Source of the DNA: Multifurca ochricompacta
Taxonomy: Eukaryota > Basidiomycota > Agaricomycetes > Russulales > Russulaceae
NCBI GenBank assembly: GCA_022496185.1
Contig: WTXG01000347.1
Location: 1 to 33,348, forward strand
Length of the DNA stretch: 33,348 nt
Reading direction: 5' to 3'
The number at the start of each line of letters is the position of its first letter. Position 1 is the stretch's first letter. Position numbers and translations under genes: made by a program. Shown piece after piece: positions 19,071 to 28,590 of the stretch. The notes under the pieces were generated by a model. It worked only from the letters and a program-made list of their open reading frames with translations, did not search any database and was not told where the DNA came from.

Positions 19071-22000
19071 TTAAGCATTCTTTGGCGCTTCTGGGTGTCG
19101 GATGTGGAACTCCGAGATAAGGTCCGGGGCGAAGATATCCCTGGCTGGTTCCCACGAACTGTCAGAGTCTGGGAATCCCTTCCACTTGATTAGGTAGTAC
19201 AATCTGCGCCCTCAGCCTTGTCACTTGGAGTCTAGAACTCGTTCCACTTCCCACTCTTCTTCACCATCGATAAGGTCAGGTGGAGGTCTCGGGAAGTTCT
19301 CTCCGTGAATGGAGGTTTCCCTGTAAGGGGTCAGAAGCTTGGCATGGAAGACTGGGTGGATCTTCCATTTCAGCGGCAATTTCAATTCATATGATACGTC
19401 TGACAGCTTCCTTGTGATCTGGAAGGGTCCGTGACGTCGGGGCGCTAGTTTGGCTGAGGGGTGTGACGTGTGAATGTTCCTGCCCTTGAGCCATACCCAG
19501 TCATTGGTCCGATAAGGTGTGAATGTGCTTGGCTGTGCTGTCAGGAGTTGTTGCGCCTTTACCAGATTCTCATTGGCCGATTGTCGCAGTTCTTCCCATT
19601 GGCTTATCCATTCGGTTGCTGACGGGACATTGGTGGGCTTATCTGTCCATGTGGTGCATGGGGTCCAGCCCATGATAAGGGAAAAAGGGGTGGCTTTTGT
19701 CGTGCCATTGGGCCACAAGTTGTGGGCAAACTCCGCGGTTGATAGCCATTCTGCCCAGTCATCTTGCCTGCTGTTGCACCAGAATCGGAGGTACTGTTCT
19801 AGCCATTGGTTCGTTCGTTCAGACTGTCCGTCCGTTTGGGGATGGTATGCTGTAGAGATGTTCTGCATGATGTCCAACGTTTTGCATAGGGCCTTTGCAA
19901 ATGCCGATGTGAAGTGGGTATCCCTATCAGAGATGATCTTCTTGGGGAGCCCGTAGTGATGGTATATGTGGTCCAGGTACAGTTTTGCCACTCCTTCGGC
20001 TGTGATGGTTTCGTTACAGGGGATAAAGAGGGCCGCTTTAGAGCAATCATGATCTGTGATTGTGAGGATAGTGTCGAAGCCTTGTGATTTGGGCAGCTTG
20101 ACAATGAAGTCCATGGCAATGGTCTGGAATGGAGTTGACGCAGTGGGAGTGATGGGGTACAGTGGTGGGACTTTCGGGTGCATGTTCACCTTGTTTGCTT
20201 GACATGCCGCGCATCCTTGTACGTAGCTTTCAATGTCCTTTTTCATATTGGGCCACCAGTAGTCTCGTTTGGCCAAGGCGTAGGTGTTGGCGATGCCAGG
20301 ATGGCCAGCGGAGGGAAGGTCATGATGAAAATGGACCACCCCCCTCTTAATGTTGTCGCCACTGGTGACAACGAGTCGATCCCCATCCTTCCACCAAAGA
20401 CCATCAATTTTCTTTAAATTGTGAGCGTCAGCCCATGAAAGGCACAGGTCTTGGTTCATATTTTGGGAAACCTGTGCCCACAGGTCCATGTCGTGGAGAC
20501 TGACCATGGCCATTTTTGCAAAAACTTCTTCCGGGAGGACAGTGATGTCGTTGTTGTCGTCCTCTCCTGTATGCATATCTGGCCTACGTGACAGTGCATC
20601 TGCTCTAGCGTTCTGGCTCCCTGTGATGTGTTTCAGCGTAAAGTTATATTCTTCTAACTCCAAGACCTCTCACGCCACGCGTCGACTAATTTTGTGGGGT
20701 TCTTTCCAGTATAAGAGGTTGGAATGATCGGTGTAGATGACAGTCTTGTGAGGAGTTCCTGCCAGGTAGGGCCACCAGTGTTGCAATGCCTTGACGATGG
20801 CTAAAAGCTCCCTATCCCAGATGTCGTAGTTCCTTTCAGCGGGGGAGAAGGTTTCGGAGTAGTATGCCACTGGGTGAAGCACTTGTGTGGCATCTCTCTG
20901 GTATAACACTGCCCCGTTTGCAAAGCGCGAGGCATCCACTTCTACTTCAAAGGGATGGCCTAGATCTGGTTGGATAAGTACTGGTTCTGAGCCGACGAGG
21001 TCCCTGATCCGTTCAAATGCCTGCTGCTGTGCCATACCCCAATACCATGGTACATCCTTTTTCAGTAGGTCATTCAATGGTCGCGCTACGCCTGAAAATC
21101 CCTTGACGAATCATCGGTAGAAGTTGCAGAATCCAATGAATGACCGGACATCTTTGATACAGGTTGGCACCAGCCATTCTCGGATTCCTTGTACTTTAAT
21201 GGGGTCCATACGCACTCGTCCTCCTTCCAGGATGACTCCTAGGTACTCGACACTCTGCTGCTCAAAGGAACACTTGGCAGGCTTGAGATACAGGTCATGT
21301 TCTTGTAATATGTCCAGCACCTGGTGCACTCGGTCTTGATGGTGGTCTAAATTGTCTGAGGTAGCGACCAGGATGTCGTCCATGTAGACCACTACTTCTC
21401 CTGTGAGAATAAGATCACGGAAGATGTGATTCATCATAGACTGGAATGTTGCCAGCGAATTCGTGAGACCAAAGAACATGACATTGGGTTTGAACAACCC
21501 TTGATTTGTCTTGAACGCTGCCTTGCACTGATCACCTTCCTTGATTCTAACATTATTGTAGCCCCACCGCACGTCCATTTTTGAGAAGAGAGATTTATCC
21601 CTCATAGTGTCGATGAGTTCAGAGATGAGTGGCAGGGGGTAGGCATTTTTCACGGTGTATGCATTGATTCATCGATAGTCCTGAACCGGCCGCAGCTTGC
21701 CATCCTTCTTCTTGATAAAGAAGAAGGGCGAGGCGTACTGCGATTTGGATGGGCGAATGTAACCTTTGGCCAAATGTTCTTTGAGGAATTCTGTTAACGC
21801 TACCTGCTCCAACTGGGACAGTGGGTAGATTTTACAATCTATGGCGGTCGGTGTATCTGGGAGTAGGTCTATGGCATGGTCCCATGGTCTGGAGGGTGGA
21901 AAGCACTGGGATTCTTCCTCGGAAAATACCTTCCAATGCCGATGGTAGGTGTTCGGCACTATGTCGCTGTATGTCTTTTCTGTCTGCCCCTGTATTGCCT

Positions 22001-22555
22001 TTTGAGCTAATTCTGATGCTTTGGTGACATAGCAGTAGCCTGGGTCTTCTTCTTCTGTGCTGGTAGCCTTTATTGTCGGGTGTCTGACTGCGTAATCATA
22101 GCCCATCGATGTGATAATGGTGGGGTATGATTCTTTATCCATCGTTGCATCCGCCCAATTGATCTTTGGTTCGAACGCAGCAAGCCACGGGTATCCCAGA
22201 ATGAGGTCTTCGTCTCCTAGATCCGTGATTAAGAAGCGAATGTTTTTCGTAGCTTCTCCAACCTGGACCCTCAGATCTGTGTAGTGAGTGATCTTTCCCG
22301 CACGATTGGCCGTTCCATCAATGTTCCAAATGTTCTTTTCCTGGGGAAGTGCCAGCCGTCCCAAACCCATTGTCCTAAGTAGTCGTGGGTGAATAAAATT
22401 GTCGGTGGCTCCTGAGTCCACCAAGATATCTCGATCGGCCGTCCTCTGTGTAGTTTCAAAATGGACTGGTATTTTCAACGATTTGAATCGACTAGCATAC
22501 ACAGAGGTAACATGGAGTGCTCGCGCCCAGGCCGATGGGTTTGAGCCTATTAAAA
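19071..22555 (-). pseudogene. Gypsy C pol (PR-RT-RNase H-integrase-chromodomain), five nonsense codons
   Basis: Protease DSGATDNF; RT with FFIKKKDGKLRPVQDYR and YMDD; RNase H (VEVDASRFANGAVLYQ, YTDHSNLLYW); integrase finger HHDLPSAGHPG...CAACQ; integrase acids in TITDHD, IISDRDTHF and TDGQSERTNQW; chromodomain [19 protein letters not shown]. Stops: 21669-21671 (TGG to TGA in the DYRxINAYTVKNAY stretch), then 21111-21113, 20670-20672, 19221-19223 and 19212-19214, all TGA where relatives have Arg (CGA). There are no frameshifts, and the natural TAA is at 19071-19073. The element became inactive by a handful of transitions. A chromodomain typically tethers integration to modified histones. Confidence 0.94.
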
Positions 22556-24061
22556 ATCCTTCTTTGCAAACGCCTTTTCTACTAGTATGGCGCGCACTTC
22601 CTCACTTTCTTTCATCATGTTAGCCCATATGTCCTGAGCCTTCTCTTCTTTAGACCGTTTGTCCACGGTTGGTAGGTTGTTCTGAGCAGGATGTTCTGTT
22701 GCCGCAGTGGTGGCAGCGACCCGTGCTCCCTTCTTGGGGCAGTCTCGAGACATGTGCCCTAATGCTCTACAACGGAAGCAGCGCCCTTCTTTCATGAGGG
22801 TTTGTTGCTCATCTTCTGTAAGTGTCACTCGAGCTCGGGCTCGATCTGCAGAGGTGTCCATAGCATTTGGGTCCCGCTGGGTGTGCTGGACAGGCTTGAC
22901 TCCGAAGGCGGCCTTCCACTGATCTCTGGTTTTTCCTTTCTTGGTATCGACTCCAAATCGCGTTTGGAAGTCTAAGTAGTCTTGTTGTTGCCGCCGAGTG
23001 GCATCGACCCAGGTGTCCCAATCATGGGGGTGATGGAACTGTATGATGTTCTTAACCAGGGGGTTGGGCAGTCCCTGGGAGAAGAGGTCCAACGTGGCCT
23101 CCTCATCTGTGTCATAGCCAGCTCTGTTGGCCAAACTTCTGAACTTGGCTACATATGCGTCAAGCTCTCCTTTTTCCATCCTGAGGGACTTTAGCTCCCA
23201 TGCGGCCTTCTGTTTGGCCTGTCTGTCGGTGAAGGCATCCTTGAACCTTTCGGCTATGGTCTCCCAAAGACCTTCACTCGTAGTTCGGCGCCCGCTCTCA
23301 ACCTGCTCATTCAGCCATTCTAGCTGTTCCATCGTCCAGTCATCCACTGCTTCCCCTCGGATCAGGGACAAAAACAGATTGGCCCTTTGGAACGGGTTGA
23401 CAATCTGTGGGACATCATGATTGAAGTTTTTGAATGTCGTGAACTCCAACATGAATTTCTTGCTCTGCGAGCGATCCCCAGTGAATGTTTGGGGTAAAAC
23501 TCCAGACAGACATCCAGAGGGGGGAGGGATGTTCGGTGGTGGTGCCACAGGAGCTGGCGGGGCAGGGTCAGGGAGTTGGGCGGCAATTGTCAACATATTT
23601 TGGTAGAATGGGGTTACTGTGTTGGTGGATTGTATCGATATCTGTGGAGTTGTCAAAGCAGGGGCTCTGATCGTGACAACTTCAGGTGCAACCGGAAACA
23701 TAGTCCTTGCTAATGCCGGTGCTTCTTCTTCACTGGGTTCTTCTACGTACTCCTCTGGTTCGGAGTCCGTGACAATGGCCGGAGGGTTCTCTCTCCACGG
23801 GCCTAGTCCAAATTCGGGTGGGGCAGGTCTGGTCGTGACCCAAGAGTTTCGACTGTCCGAGTATCGGATACAATACCAAACTCTTTTCTTGTCGTCGTAT
23901 TCTACCGGTTGGTATCTTCTGTCGTGATAGACGTAGTATCCAAACTCGGATTCAAAGTCCTTCCAGGCGGCAGAGCCAAGTACTTGCTGTGAAAGATTAT
24001 TCTCGTCTCTGCGCTTGATGAGTTCTTCTCGGAAGAGGGTCTGACTGCGGCTGGAAGCCAC
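22550..24061 (-). CDS. Gypsy C gag (503 codons, intact)
   Basis: This is the only uninterrupted gag in the window. N-terminal domain (SSRSQTLFREELIKRRDENN), acidic and Pro-rich linker, capsid-like core (QSKKFMLEFTTFKNFNHDVP; DDWTMEQLEWLNEQVESGRR; KSLRMEKGELDAYVAKFRSL), one CCHC knuckle CFRCRALGHMSRDC, then a Lys/Glu-rich tail ending AFAKKDF. The frame opens at GTG 24061; an in-frame TAA lies in the LTR end just upstream, and no ATG occurs for roughly the first 150 codons. So either a non-AUG codon starts translation or splicing supplies the AUG. Pol follows in the -1 frame across GGATTTTT. Confidence 0.9.
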   Translation of the reverse strand: MASSRSQTLFREELIKRRDENNLSQQVLGSAAWKDFESEFGYYVYHDRRYQPVEYDDKKRVWYCIRYSDSRNSWVTTRPAPPEFGLGPWRENPPAIVTDSEPEEYVEEPSEEEAPALARTMFPVAPEVVTIRAPALTTPQISIQSTNTVTPFYQNMLTIAAQLPDPAPPAPVAPPPNIPPPSGCLSGVLPQTFTGDRSQSKKFMLEFTTFKNFNHDVPQIVNPFQRANLFLSLIRGEAVDDWTMEQLEWLNEQVESGRRTTSEGLWETIAERFKDAFTDRQAKQKAAWELKSLRMEKGELDAYVAKFRSLANRAGYDTDEEATLDLFSQGLPNPLVKNIIQFHHPHDWDTWVDATRRQQQDYLDFQTRFGVDTKKGKTRDQWKAAFGVKPVQHTQRDPNAMDTSADRARARVTLTEDEQQTLMKEGRCFRCRALGHMSRDCPKKGARVAATTAATEHPAQNNLPTVDKRSKEEKAQDIWANMMKESEEVRAILVEKAFAKKDF

Positions 24062-24067
24062 TGTGGG

Positions 24068-24078
24068 AGACTCGACTT
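24068..24078 (-). other. Self-priming primer-binding site of Gypsy C
   Basis: Minus-strand AAGTCGAGTCT, two nt inside the LTR end, is perfectly complementary over 11 nt to AGACTCGACTT at 24313-24303, which starts 34 nt after the TATA box of the same LTR (TATATAAG, 24347-24340). Confidence 0.85.
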
Positions 24079-24080
24079 GA

Positions 24081-24597
24081 TGTTACGTCCGGTGCGAGAC
24101 GTTCTGCACGACTTGTGCAACAGCTTCGTTCGTGTGTTCAGATAAGAGGCCAATAGGACCTCTTGGAGTTTCAGTGGGAGAGTCAAAGTCAAAGGGGCCG
24201 TTCCCTAGTGACAATGTTGAGCGGAAAGTGCCGAAAGCACTGAGATGATCGAGTCAAAGGGTTCAAGGGAGAGTCCGAAAGACAAACACCGATGTATTCA
24301 ATAAGTCGAGTCTGGGGTCTACAATGTAGTTACAGCGGACTTATATACGTAATCGAGTGGGCGCCTATAGATAAGATAACGGAGTCATGTGGGCCCAAAT
24401 ATACAAAAGCAAAGGGCGTAAAGCCTAGCTTCTGATAGGGAATTAAGTAAGTGTCCGAACATAAGATAGACAGATAACACAATAAGAGATAAGGGGTCAA
24501 ACATAGGTATACAGCACGTCAACAAGTCCAAAGCAGGTCACGGGGAAGGGAGTAGGGCACGTGAGGGATCCCACAATGGAGACGTGATGTTACGAAC
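24081..24597 (-). mobile_element. 5' LTR of Gypsy C, interrupted by Gypsy D
   Basis: It matches the 3' LTR (17190-17765) through ...CAATGGAGACGTGA and then breaks where element D begins (24598). The remaining part (TCTGATAGTG... in the 3' LTR) must lie right of the window. TATA box at 24347-24340 on the minus strand. Confidence 0.92.
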
Positions 24598-25168
24598 AGG
24601 GCCCAGTAGCCCTATTTTCTTCACTCTCCCCAACCGGGACCCCACTCGTCCACTGACCCTTCACTTTCTCATTACGTCTCCCTCCTGGGACCCCTCACAT
24701 GCGTTGCTCCCATCCCCGTGACTGTTGTTTGGACTCATGTACCTACTGTTTGTCTATGATTGTCTTTTCTTATCTTCTTATCTTTACGACCGGACATTTA
24801 CTTAATCCCCTATCAGAAGCTAGGCTTTACGCCGTCTGCTTTCGCATCTTTGGGCCCACATGACTCCGATATCCTTATCTATAGACGCCCATCCATTTAC
24901 GTATATAAGTCCATCTTAGCTATGCTGTAGACTTCAGACTCGACTTATTGAATACATCGGTGTTCGTCTTTTGGACTTCCCCTTGCAATCTCTGACTCGT
25001 CTGTCTCAGTGCTTTCGGCACTTTCCACTCACCATCGTCTTAGGGAACAGCCCCTTCGACTTTGACTCACCACCCAGAACTCCAAGAGGTCCTATTGACC
25101 TCTTACCTGAAACTCTTGATCAGCGCTGTCGCACAAGTCGTGCGGAACGTCCCACACCGGACGTAACA
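24598..25168 (+). mobile_element. 5' LTR of Gypsy D (subfamily II)
   Basis: 571 bp from TGTTACGAACAGGGCCC to CCGGACGTAACA. TATA box TATATAAG at 24902-24909; AGACTCGACTT at 24936-24946, 34 nt downstream, is the predicted transcript start. It is closely related to the A LTR but keeps more CpG sites. Confidence 0.93.
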
Positions 25169-25170
25169 TC

Positions 25171-25181
25171 AAGTCGAGTCT
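25171..25181 (+). other. Self-priming primer-binding site of Gypsy D
   Basis: AAGTCGAGTCT two nt after the LTR end pairs over 11 nt with 24936-24946, the predicted first bases of the element's RNA. This matches the arrangement known for the Schizosaccharomyces pombe Tf1 element, where the folded RNA 5' end primes reverse transcription instead of a tRNA. Confidence 0.85.
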
Positions 25182-25187
25182 CTCACA

Positions 25188-26697
25188 GTGGCTTCCAGCC
25201 GCAGTCAGACCCTCTTCCGAGAAGAACTCATCGAACGCAGAGACGAGAATAATCTTTCACAGCAAGTACTTGGCTCTGCCGCCTGGAAAGACTTTGAAAC
25301 CGAGTTTGGATACTACGTCTATTACGACGGAAGATACCAACCGGTAGAGTACGATGACGAGAAAAGAGTTTGGTATTGTATCCGATATTCGGATAGTCGA
25401 AACTCTTGGGTCACGACCAGACCTGCCCCACCTGAATTTGGACTAGGCCCGTGGAGAGAAAACCCTCCGGCCATTGTCACGGACTCCAAACCTGAGGAGT
25501 ACGTGGAAGACCCTAGTGAAGAAGAAGCACCGGCATTAGCAGCGACTACGTTTCCGGTTGCACCTGCAGTTGTCACGTTCAGAGCCCCTGCTTTGACAAC
25601 TCCCCAGATATCAATACAATCCACAGAAACCGTCACCTTACCCCACCCACTCATGTCTACCATTGCCGCCCAACTTCCAGATCCCGCCCCACCAGCCCCA
25701 GTAGCACCTCCACCAAACATTCCTCCCCCATTGGGGCGGCTGTCGGGAGTGTTACCCCAGACATTCACGGGAGATCGCTCGCAAAGCAAGAAGTTCATGT
25801 TGGAGTTCACGACCTTCAAGAACTTCAATCATGATGTCCCACAAATCGTTAACCCGTTCCAGCATGCCAACCTGTTCCTTTCGTTGATCAGAGGGGACGC
25901 GGTGGACGACTGGACAATGGAGCAGTTAGAGTGGCTAAACAAGCAGGTTGAAAGCGGGCGTCGTACCACAAGCGAAGGCCTTTGGGAGACCATCGCTGAA
26001 AGGTTCAAAGATGCCTTCACAGACGGGCAAGCCAAGCAGAAGGCAGCCCGGGAGTTGAAATCCCTCAAAATGGAGAAAGGCGAATTAGATGCATGTCGCC
26101 AAGTTCAGAAGTCTGGCCAATAGAGCCGGCTACGACACAGATGAGGAAGCCACACTGGACCTCTTCTCGCAAGGGCTACCCAACCCTTTGGTCAAAAATA
26201 TTATACAGTTCCATCATCCCCACGATTGGGATACTTGGGTTGATGCTGCCCGACGGCAGCAACAGGACTATTTGGACTTCCAAACACGGTTTGGAGTCGA
26301 TACCAAGAAGGGAAAGACCCGAGACCAGTGGAAAGCCGCTTTCGGAGTAAAACCTGCCCATCATACCCAGCGGGATCCAAATGCTATGGATACCTCTGCG
26401 GATCGAGCCCGAGCCCGGGCAGCACTCACAGACGATGAGCGGCAGACGTTGATGAAAGAAGGGCGATGCTTCCGCTGCAGAGCCTTGGGGCATATGTCTC
26501 GAGATTGTCCCAAGAAAGGAGCACGAGCCGCCACGGCAACCATTACACCAGAGAGCCCCACTCAGAACAACCCGCCCACCGTGGACAAAAGATCAAAGGA
26601 AGAAAAAGCCCAGGATATATGGGCTAATATGATGAAGGAGAGTGAGGAAGTGCGCGCTATATTGGTAGAAAAAGCTTTCGCGAAAAAGGATTTTTGA
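25188..26697 (+). pseudogene. Gypsy D gag with a 2-nt deletion
   Basis: It is near-identical in organisation to the C gag. The frame opens with GTG (25188) and runs to GELDAC, where the A and C elements read GELDAYVAKFRSL; two bases (AC) are missing near 26093. The second half continues in another frame, including CFRCRALGHMSRDC, to the TGA at 26695-26697. No nonsense codon from CpG change is present, unlike A. If the deletion is real, Gag is truncated before the zinc knuckle. Confidence 0.9.
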
Positions 26698-27658
26698 GAG
26701 GCTCAAACCCATCAGCCTGGGCACGAGCACTCCATGTTACCTCTGTGTATGCTAGTCATTTCAAATCATTGAAAATACCAGTACATTTTGAAACTACACA
26801 GAGGACGGCCGACCGAGACATCTTAGTGGACTCTGGAGCCACGGACAATTTCATCCATCCACGACTAGTACGAACAATGGGCCTGGGAAGACTGGCACTT
26901 CCCCAGGAGAAGAATATCTGGAATATCGATGGAACGGCCAATCGTGCCGGGAAAATCACCCATTATACAGACCTAAAAGTCCAAGTCGGAGAAAAAACAA
27001 AAGTCATTCGCTTCCTGATTACGGATCTAGGCGATGAGGACGTCATCTTGGGATATCCATGGCTTGCGGCTTTTGAACCAAAAATTAATTGGGCAGATGC
27101 AACCATGGATAAGGACTCGTATCCAACCATTATCACGTCGTTGGGTTACGATTATGCGATCAGGCATCCAGTAATCAGAACTACACGAACAGAAGGAGGG
27201 GGAGATCCTGGCCAGTGTTATGCCACCAAAGCATCAGAACTGGCCCAGAAGGCTGTGCGGGGACAAGCTGAGAAGACTTACCATGATGTAGTGCCAAGTG
27301 TCTATCAGTGGCATTGGAGGGTATTCTCTGAGGAAGAATCACATCGCTTCCCCCCAGAGCAACCATGGGACCATGCCATTGACCTCCTCCCAGACACACC
27401 AGCCGCTATAGACTGTAAAGTCTACCCATTGTCCCAAACCGAACAGGTGGCACTTACGGAATTCCTTGAGGAACATTTAGCCAAGGGATACATTCGCCCG
27501 TCCAAGTCACAGTACGCCTCACCCTTCTTCTTTATCAAAAAGAAGGATGGCAAGCTGCGACCAGTCCAGGACTACCGGAAGATTAACATGTATACGGTGA
27601 AAAACGCCTATCCCCTGCCTCTCATCTCCGAACTCATTGACACCATGCGGGATAAATC
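26694..27658 (+). pseudogene. Gypsy D pol, protease and start of RT only
   Basis: The frame is -1 relative to gag across GGATTTTT. It reads through protease (DILVDSGATDNFIH, LILGYPWL-like VILGYPWLAAFEP) into RT (FFIKKKDGKLRPVQDYR, NAYPLPLISELIDTMRDKS) without stops. It is cut by the hAT element at 27659. The remainder of RT, RNase H, integrase, chromodomain, ORF3 and the 3' LTR should lie right of the window. Confidence 0.92.
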
Positions 27659-27666
27659 TAGTGATT

Positions 27667-27766
27667 GGCAGGGGTAACCCTGGGGTATCCTCGTTGGTAC
27701 CCGTACCCGTACCCGTACCCGTAGTGACGGGTACGGGTAACCCGCGGGTTACCCGCGGGTTACCCG
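27667..27766. repeat. hAT subterminal repeats and hairpin
   Basis: Four head-to-tail GTACCC units (27697-27722) are followed after AGTG by the inverse ACGGGTACGGGTA, giving a 13-bp stem. Two CCCGCGGGTTA units and two GGGTAACCC-type palindromes adjoin. Such clustered GC-rich motifs near a terminus are the usual binding sites of hAT transposase BED fingers; the binding itself is inferred. Confidence 0.7.
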
Positions 27767-27775
27767 TGAAAACGC

Positions 27776-28590
27776 GTGCAAGTTCTTTACTTGCATCGCG
27801 CATTTCGGATGACCAGCCCGGGCCATCCCGGACCAAGGCGATAGGGACTTGGACACCATGCGTTCATTTATGGCTACTCAATATCCCTCAAAATTTGCTG
27901 GTTTGTGTTCAGAAAATGAAATGGATACTTTATTTACATTATTATTTCATTATTTTGGTTTCATTTCATACAAGCACGACTGTTTTTTGTTTTTTTTTTG
28001 TAATTGACTTCATAACACGCTTGCGGGATGGTGCCCAATCACGCGGCCACATCAGGAGAAACAATGTAGCTACTACTACTACAGACAATGAGTGGGAGCA
28101 ACAACAAAGTGATATCGGATCGGCATTGGGGTTTGTGATGCTCAGGGAGCGCTTCACGTTCTGAGTCAAAGGACCTGCGAAGGTAAATTGATTTTATAAT
28201 GCGCTTGCAGGACGGTGCCCAATCGCGCGGCCACATCAGGAAACAACGTAGCTACTACTACTACAGACAATAAGTGGGAGTGACAACAAAGTGTCATGGT
28301 GTAAAACCTGGGAGAAAAAAAACAGTGTAAACTAAGGTAAATGGCCATCCGAAACAGAGACCGTTTGAGAACGAAGAAAGAAAAAACTTACCAAGTCCTA
28401 CATATCCACCAGCAAACTCAATCCGGCTCGCGTGGTCGACGGGAAGCGATGGGCTTGACAAATGTTCCGCTTCTTGGTAGCTGCTGTCCAGAGTGGGTGA
28501 TTGGAGCCATTGGGAGGCCAGTCTATCGACAGGGAGTAGGCGCAGTAGTCGCTGCCAGCCGTGTTCTCAGAGGGAGCCGCGCGGGCGCGG
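27776..28590. other. Non-coding stretch with a direct duplication and a T-run
   Basis: Bases about 28000-28124 and 28183-28294 are imperfect direct copies (shared core GGTGCCCAATC, GCGGCCACATCAGG, GTAGCTACTACTACTACAGA). A long T-run at 27981-27999 (TTTTTTGTTTTTTTTTTG) would be an A-tail on the minus strand and could mark the 3' end of the LINE fragment to its right. No gene seen. Confidence 0.6.

Noticed and set aside
18997..19155. N-terminal extension of the C third ORF
   Set aside because: It overlaps the pol chromodomain end in another frame and is not matched in element A, whose start aligns with 18996.
27697..27766. CRISPR-like or telomere-like array
   Set aside because: The units are contiguous 6-bp repeats without spacers, located immediately inside a hAT terminus.
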